Shown: positions 5,639 to 8,363 of the stretch, one piece after another | Numbering within the stretch: the stretch's first letter is position 1 | Layout of the letters: each line of letters starts with the position of its first letter | Origin: Bacteroidota bacterium | GTDB lineage: Bacteria > Bacteroidota > Ignavibacteria > Ignavibacteriales > Ignavibacteriaceae | DNA: 8,363 nucleotides | Assembly: GCA_021796135.1 (NCBI GenBank) | Contig: JAJYOQ010000165.1 | Span: 1 to 8,363 of the forward strand | Direction: 5' to 3' | Notes under the pieces: model-generated | Database searches by the model: none | Told to the model about the DNA's origin: nothing | The model's input: only the letters and a program-made list of their open reading frames with translations | Position numbers and translations under genes: made by a program

Positions 5639-8104
5639 ATGAGAAAATATGTTTTAGTTATTTCTGTAATCCTATTAAATTTATTAACTTATGCCCAGCC
5701 AAAGCACGGCGATTTTAATTCGTCAACTGGTAATCTTTCGGGAATTATTAAGGGGAAAGTGGTCGACTCTATTACCAAATTACCTGTGGTTTATGCTAAT
5801 GTAAGCATTTTTAATTCAAAAGATTCTTCTGTCGTTAACGGCGGAGTTACAAATAGCAAGGGCGAGTTCGTTATTAATGGTCTGAAACCCGGAAAATATT
5901 ATTCAAATATTTCTTTTATAGGTTATAAAACTACTATAATCAAAAATATTACTATGAATAGTCGCAATCAAGCGGTGGAACTTGGCATCCTGAAAATTGT
6001 CCCTTCTTCTATTAAACTCGGCGCTGTGGTGATTAGCGCTGATAAGGAAATGATTGTTACTAACCTCGATAAACAAGTAATAACTGTCGATAAAGATTTG
6101 GTGAGCTCAAGCGGTTCGGCTATTGACGTTATGCAGAATATCCCTTCAATTCAAATCGATATCGATGGCAATATCAGCTTAAGAGGTAATAGCAATGTCA
6201 CTATCTTAGTCGATGGAAAACCTTCCGGCTTCGCTGGTCTTAGCGCTAATGATGTCCTTTCCCAAATCCCGGCTACTTCAATCAAATCAGTAGAAGTTGT
6301 TACTAACCCTTCTTCTAAATATGATCCTGATGGAACTGCGGGTATTATCAATATCGTCCTTAAAAAAAGAACTAATTTGGGCTTCAATGGCGTATTTAAT
6401 GTCAATGCAGGTACCGGCGATAAATATAATGGCACTGCTAATTTTAACTACAGAACCGGCGATCTCAACTTCTTCGGCGATGTCGGTGGAAGATTTAATA
6501 AATTTAACCGGACCGGTCTCTCGGATAGAGTTAATACTTTCAACTCGGCTAATCCGTATTTAAACCAAACAAATACGTCGGTCAATAATTTTAATATGGG
6601 AAACTTCCTCTTGGGTGCAGATTATCTCCTGGATGACTTTAATACAATTTCTGGTTCCGTTCAGTATAGAAAATTTAATTCTACTAATTCGGGAGATGTA
6701 AACAATTATCAGCTCGATAGCGCTTCTACTCTTGAAAATTATTTCTTAAATAATACCAACGGTAATAGAAATGTTCAGGGAATTAATTATTCATTAGATT
6801 ATGTACGTGATTTTGATGAAAAAGATAAAAAATTTACCGCCGATGTTATGTACCTTGACTTTGCTATGAATAGCGCTTCTCTGACTGATGTAAATTATTT
6901 CTTAACTAATGGAAATACTTCGGCTTTGCCTTCTTCTTCTATTAATAATACCTATAATAACAGCAATAAATTAATAATTATTCAGTCTGACTATACAACT
7001 CCGGTTAGCGAGGGTAACCTATTCGATGTCGGTTTCAAAAGCTCTATTAGAAATATGGCTATGGATTATAATTATTTTAACTATGATCCATCCCTGAATG
7101 TCTGGACAAATAATCTCGGAAGAAGTAATAATTTTAGTTATAAAGAACAAATTCATGCGATTTATGCAATTTATACCGGCAAAATAGGCGATTTCAAATA
7201 TCAGGGCGGCTTACGCGGTGAATATGCAAATACTCAGTCCGCTATTGCTAATTCCACCGTTTCTTTTAGTAAAAGTTATTATAATGTCTATCCGACTGTT
7301 TATTTTGCCTATGATTTCTCTCCGGTTGACGAATTCCGTGTCAGTTATACAAGACGTGTCGATAGACCGAAACCGTGGCAGCTTAATCCCTTTATCAATT
7401 ATTCGGATTCCCTTAACTTGTCTCAAGGTAACCCGAACCTTATGCCCCAATATACAAACTCTTATGAAATGGGGTATAGTTCATTTATCTTTAATATCAA
7501 TGTCTATGCGTCTCTGTTCTATAAACAAACTAGCGGATTGGTAACAAGAATAAGCCAATTGGAAAATAATGGCGTTACTTTGACTACCTATCAAAATGTG
7601 GCTAGTCAAAAAAATTATGGTACCGAACTGGTTGGAAGCGGAAGAGTCTTCTCTTGGTGGAACTATAATGCTAATGCATCCTATTTCAGAACTAATATCA
7701 ACGATCCTCTATATGTTTCTGGCGTAAGTAGTTACAGCTATAGCTGGACTGCCAGGGTCAACTCAACATGGAAATTAGACAAAACTCTGTCTATCCAGGC
7801 GTCTTATACCTATAACTCCCCGACTGTCACTGCCCAGGGAAGATCGGATGCCCTCTACCATACCGACCTTGCCCTTAAAAAAGACTTTATGAACGGTAAC
7901 TTATCTATCTCATTAAGAGCTTCGGATATCTTTAATACTATGAAATATAGCGGTACTACCTATGGAACCGGCTTTACTCTCTTTAACGAAGGTAAAAGAG
8001 ATTCCCGAATTTACTACCTCGGAATTTCCTATAACCTAAATAATTATAAGCAAAAAGATAAAGTAAAACAGATCCCGACTGAAGATGAAATGAATTCTGA
8101 TTAG
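5639..8104 (+). CDS. Outer-membrane beta-barrel, TonB-dependent-receptor-like protein
   Basis: 821 residues, the usual size for the PF14905-type outer-membrane barrels of Bacteroidota. A signal peptide (1-19, ending TYA before QPKH) is followed by a carboxypeptidase-regulatory-like beta-sandwich (about 36-120; GKVVDSITKLPVVYANVSIF, then NSKGEFVINGLKPGKY). Next is a plug domain (about 138-244) with VMQNIPSIQIDIDGNISLRG, ILVDGKPSG, and the plug-ending SKYDPDGTAGIINIVLKKR. The rest (about 250-800) is rich in alternating aromatic and polar residues typical of barrel strands, ending RIYYLGISYNLN plus a 20-residue charged tail, which is common in this family. It should sit in the outer membrane and may import or bind a ligand, but I see no basis for naming one. 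I did not find a convincing TonB box, so energy coupling is unproven. Its position 100 bases after batE, on the same strand, suggests possible co-expression with the bat genes. Confidence 0.88.
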   Translation: MRKYVLVISVILLNLLTYAQPKHGDFNSSTGNLSGIIKGKVVDSITKLPVVYANVSIFNSKDSSVVNGGVTNSKGEFVINGLKPGKYYSNISFIGYKTTIIKNITMNSRNQAVELGILKIVPSSIKLGAVVISADKEMIVTNLDKQVITVDKDLVSSSGSAIDVMQNIPSIQIDIDGNISLRGNSNVTILVDGKPSGFAGLSANDVLSQIPATSIKSVEVVTNPSSKYDPDGTAGIINIVLKKRTNLGFNGVFNVNAGTGDKYNGTANFNYRTGDLNFFGDVGGRFNKFNRTGLSDRVNTFNSANPYLNQTNTSVNNFNMGNFLLGADYLLDDFNTISGSVQYRKFNSTNSGDVNNYQLDSASTLENYFLNNTNGNRNVQGINYSLDYVRDFDEKDKKFTADVMYLDFAMNSASLTDVNYFLTNGNTSALPSSSINNTYNNSNKLIIIQSDYTTPVSEGNLFDVGFKSSIRNMAMDYNYFNYDPSLNVWTNNLGRSNNFSYKEQIHAIYAIYTGKIGDFKYQGGLRGEYANTQSAIANSTVSFSKSYYNVYPTVYFAYDFSPVDEFRVSYTRRVDRPKPWQLNPFINYSDSLNLSQGNPNLMPQYTNSYEMGYSSFIFNINVYASLFYKQTSGLVTRISQLENNGVTLTTYQNVASQKNYGTELVGSGRVFSWWNYNANASYFRTNINDPLYVSGVSSYSYSWTARVNSTWKLDKTLSIQASYTYNSPTVTAQGRSDALYHTDLALKKDFMNGNLSISLRASDIFNTMKYSGTTYGTGFTLFNEGKRDSRIYYLGISYNLNNYKQKDKVKQIPTEDEMNSD

Positions 8105-8151
8105 ATTTTCTTATACATAGGAATTAATTCCAATGTTGTAAGGATAAGAGG

Positions 8152-8180
8152 AACTCCGTGTTAATTCACGGAGTTTTTTT
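8152..8180 (+). terminator. Rho-independent terminator
   Basis: A perfect 9-bp stem (AACTCCGTG 8152-8160, CACGGAGTT 8167-8175) with a 6-base loop TTAATT runs into a run of seven T (8174-8180). It lies 47 bases after the barrel gene stop. On the opposite strand the hairpin is followed by CCTCTT, so it is read as a + strand terminator. It is the only strong terminator in the window and probably closes the transcription unit containing the barrel gene. Confidence 0.9.
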
Positions 8181-8245
8181 ATTTTAACCTCTCTTTTTAA
8201 TCTACCATTTCCTAAATTCCCACTTAAAATAAAATAAATTATTGA

Positions 8246-8363
8246 ATGAGATATAAATTTATAAATATTATCCTTTTTCTATACATAATCATCTTAATAC
8301 CATCATGTTCTCCCGGCGAAGATTATTATATAGCAGGTATTAATAATTATAAATTTATATCTC
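8246..8363 (+). CDS. Putative lipoprotein, 5' part only
   Basis: The first 39 codons of an open frame that leaves the window. The N-terminus has a basic start (MRYKF), a hydrophobic stretch (about 6-18, very rich in Ile and Leu) and LIPSC with Cys at 21, a plausible lipobox for signal peptidase II. After the Cys comes SPGEDYYIAGINNYKFIS, which I do not recognise. The gene follows the terminator, so it should have its own promoter, but I see no reliable one and no Shine-Dalgarno site. It uses ATA, TTA and CTA codons much more than the bat genes, partly because the segment is hydrophobic. It is likely a short envelope lipoprotein, but the fragment is too short to be sure it is a real gene. Confidence 0.5.
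   Translation, partial: MRYKFINIILFLYIIILIPSCSPGEDYYIAGINNYKFIS
8248..8363. repeat. 18-bp inverted repeat pair, right arm at the window end
   Basis: GAGATATAAATTTATAAT at 8248-8265 is the exact reverse complement of 8346-8363. Each arm holds the self-complementary core TATAAATTTATA (8252-8263 and 8348-8359), so the cores also form a direct repeat. The arms are 80 bases apart and lie within the putative lipoprotein frame, where both encode YKFI. Extension past the window end cannot be seen. Confidence 0.7.

Noticed and set aside
7211..7544. Paired + and - strand open frames inside the barrel gene
   Set aside because: Both are shadows of the barrel coding sequence, with no start signals or recognisable domains.
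8120..8131. Perfect 12-bp palindrome GGAATTAATTCC after the barrel gene
   Set aside because: It is short, AT-rich and not followed by a T-run, so it is not a terminator. It could be an operator-like site, but nothing else supports that.

Overview
The window carries an almost complete Bat (Bacteroides aerotolerance) operon, batA-batB-batC-batD-batE, all on the + strand, followed by an outer-membrane beta-barrel/TonB-dependent-receptor-like gene, a strong rho-independent terminator, and the first 39 codons of a putative lipoprotein. The DNA is AT-rich (about one third GC by eye). The bat gene order, the PF14905-type outer-membrane barrel with an N-terminal carboxypeptidase-regulatory-like domain, and signal peptides ending in Ala-Gln all suggest the Bacteroidota/Ignavibacteriota (FCB) group. 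Two clear Shine-Dalgarno sequences (before batA and before the barrel gene) would be somewhat unusual for a typical Bacteroidota. This could fit an ignavibacterial or other FCB lineage, but I cannot place it more precisely.

Layout: positions 1-38 hold what is probably the 3' end of an upstream co-transcribed gene, overlapping batA by 11 bases. Then come batA (28-1023), batB (1065-2105), batC (2122-2877), batD (2902-4752) and batE (4765-5538), with gaps of 41, 16, 24 and 12 bases. After a 100-base gap without a recognisable terminator lies the outer-membrane barrel gene (5639-8104). A perfect 9-bp stem with a T-run (8152-8180) ends the unit. A lipoprotein gene starts at 8246 and runs off the window.

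How the genes fit together: BatA and BatB are membrane-anchored von Willebrand factor A (VWA) proteins with intact metal-binding (MIDAS) motifs. BatC and BatE carry TPR repeats, and BatE also has a C-terminal SH3-like domain. BatD is a large exported protein with one late membrane segment and a cytoplasmic tail. Positive-inside reasoning puts the VWA, TPR, SH3 and BatD N-terminal domains in the periplasm, so the products look like one envelope complex. In related genomes it is normally accompanied by a MoxR-family AAA+ ATPase and a DUF58 protein upstream, which would lie outside this window. The biochemical role of Bat proteins is not settled; the name comes from an aerotolerance phenotype in Bacteroides fragilis.

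This is mostly a known system. The less expected observations are: (i) three of the four internal bat junctions have a tiny ORF whose TGA overlaps the next gene's ATG as ATGA, suggesting termination-reinitiation in place of Shine-Dalgarno sites; (ii) a 65-residue tract in BatC made almost only of Asn, Lys, Gln and Asp; (iii) an outer-membrane barrel gene placed directly after batE; and (iv) an 18-bp perfect inverted repeat ending exactly at the last base of the window.
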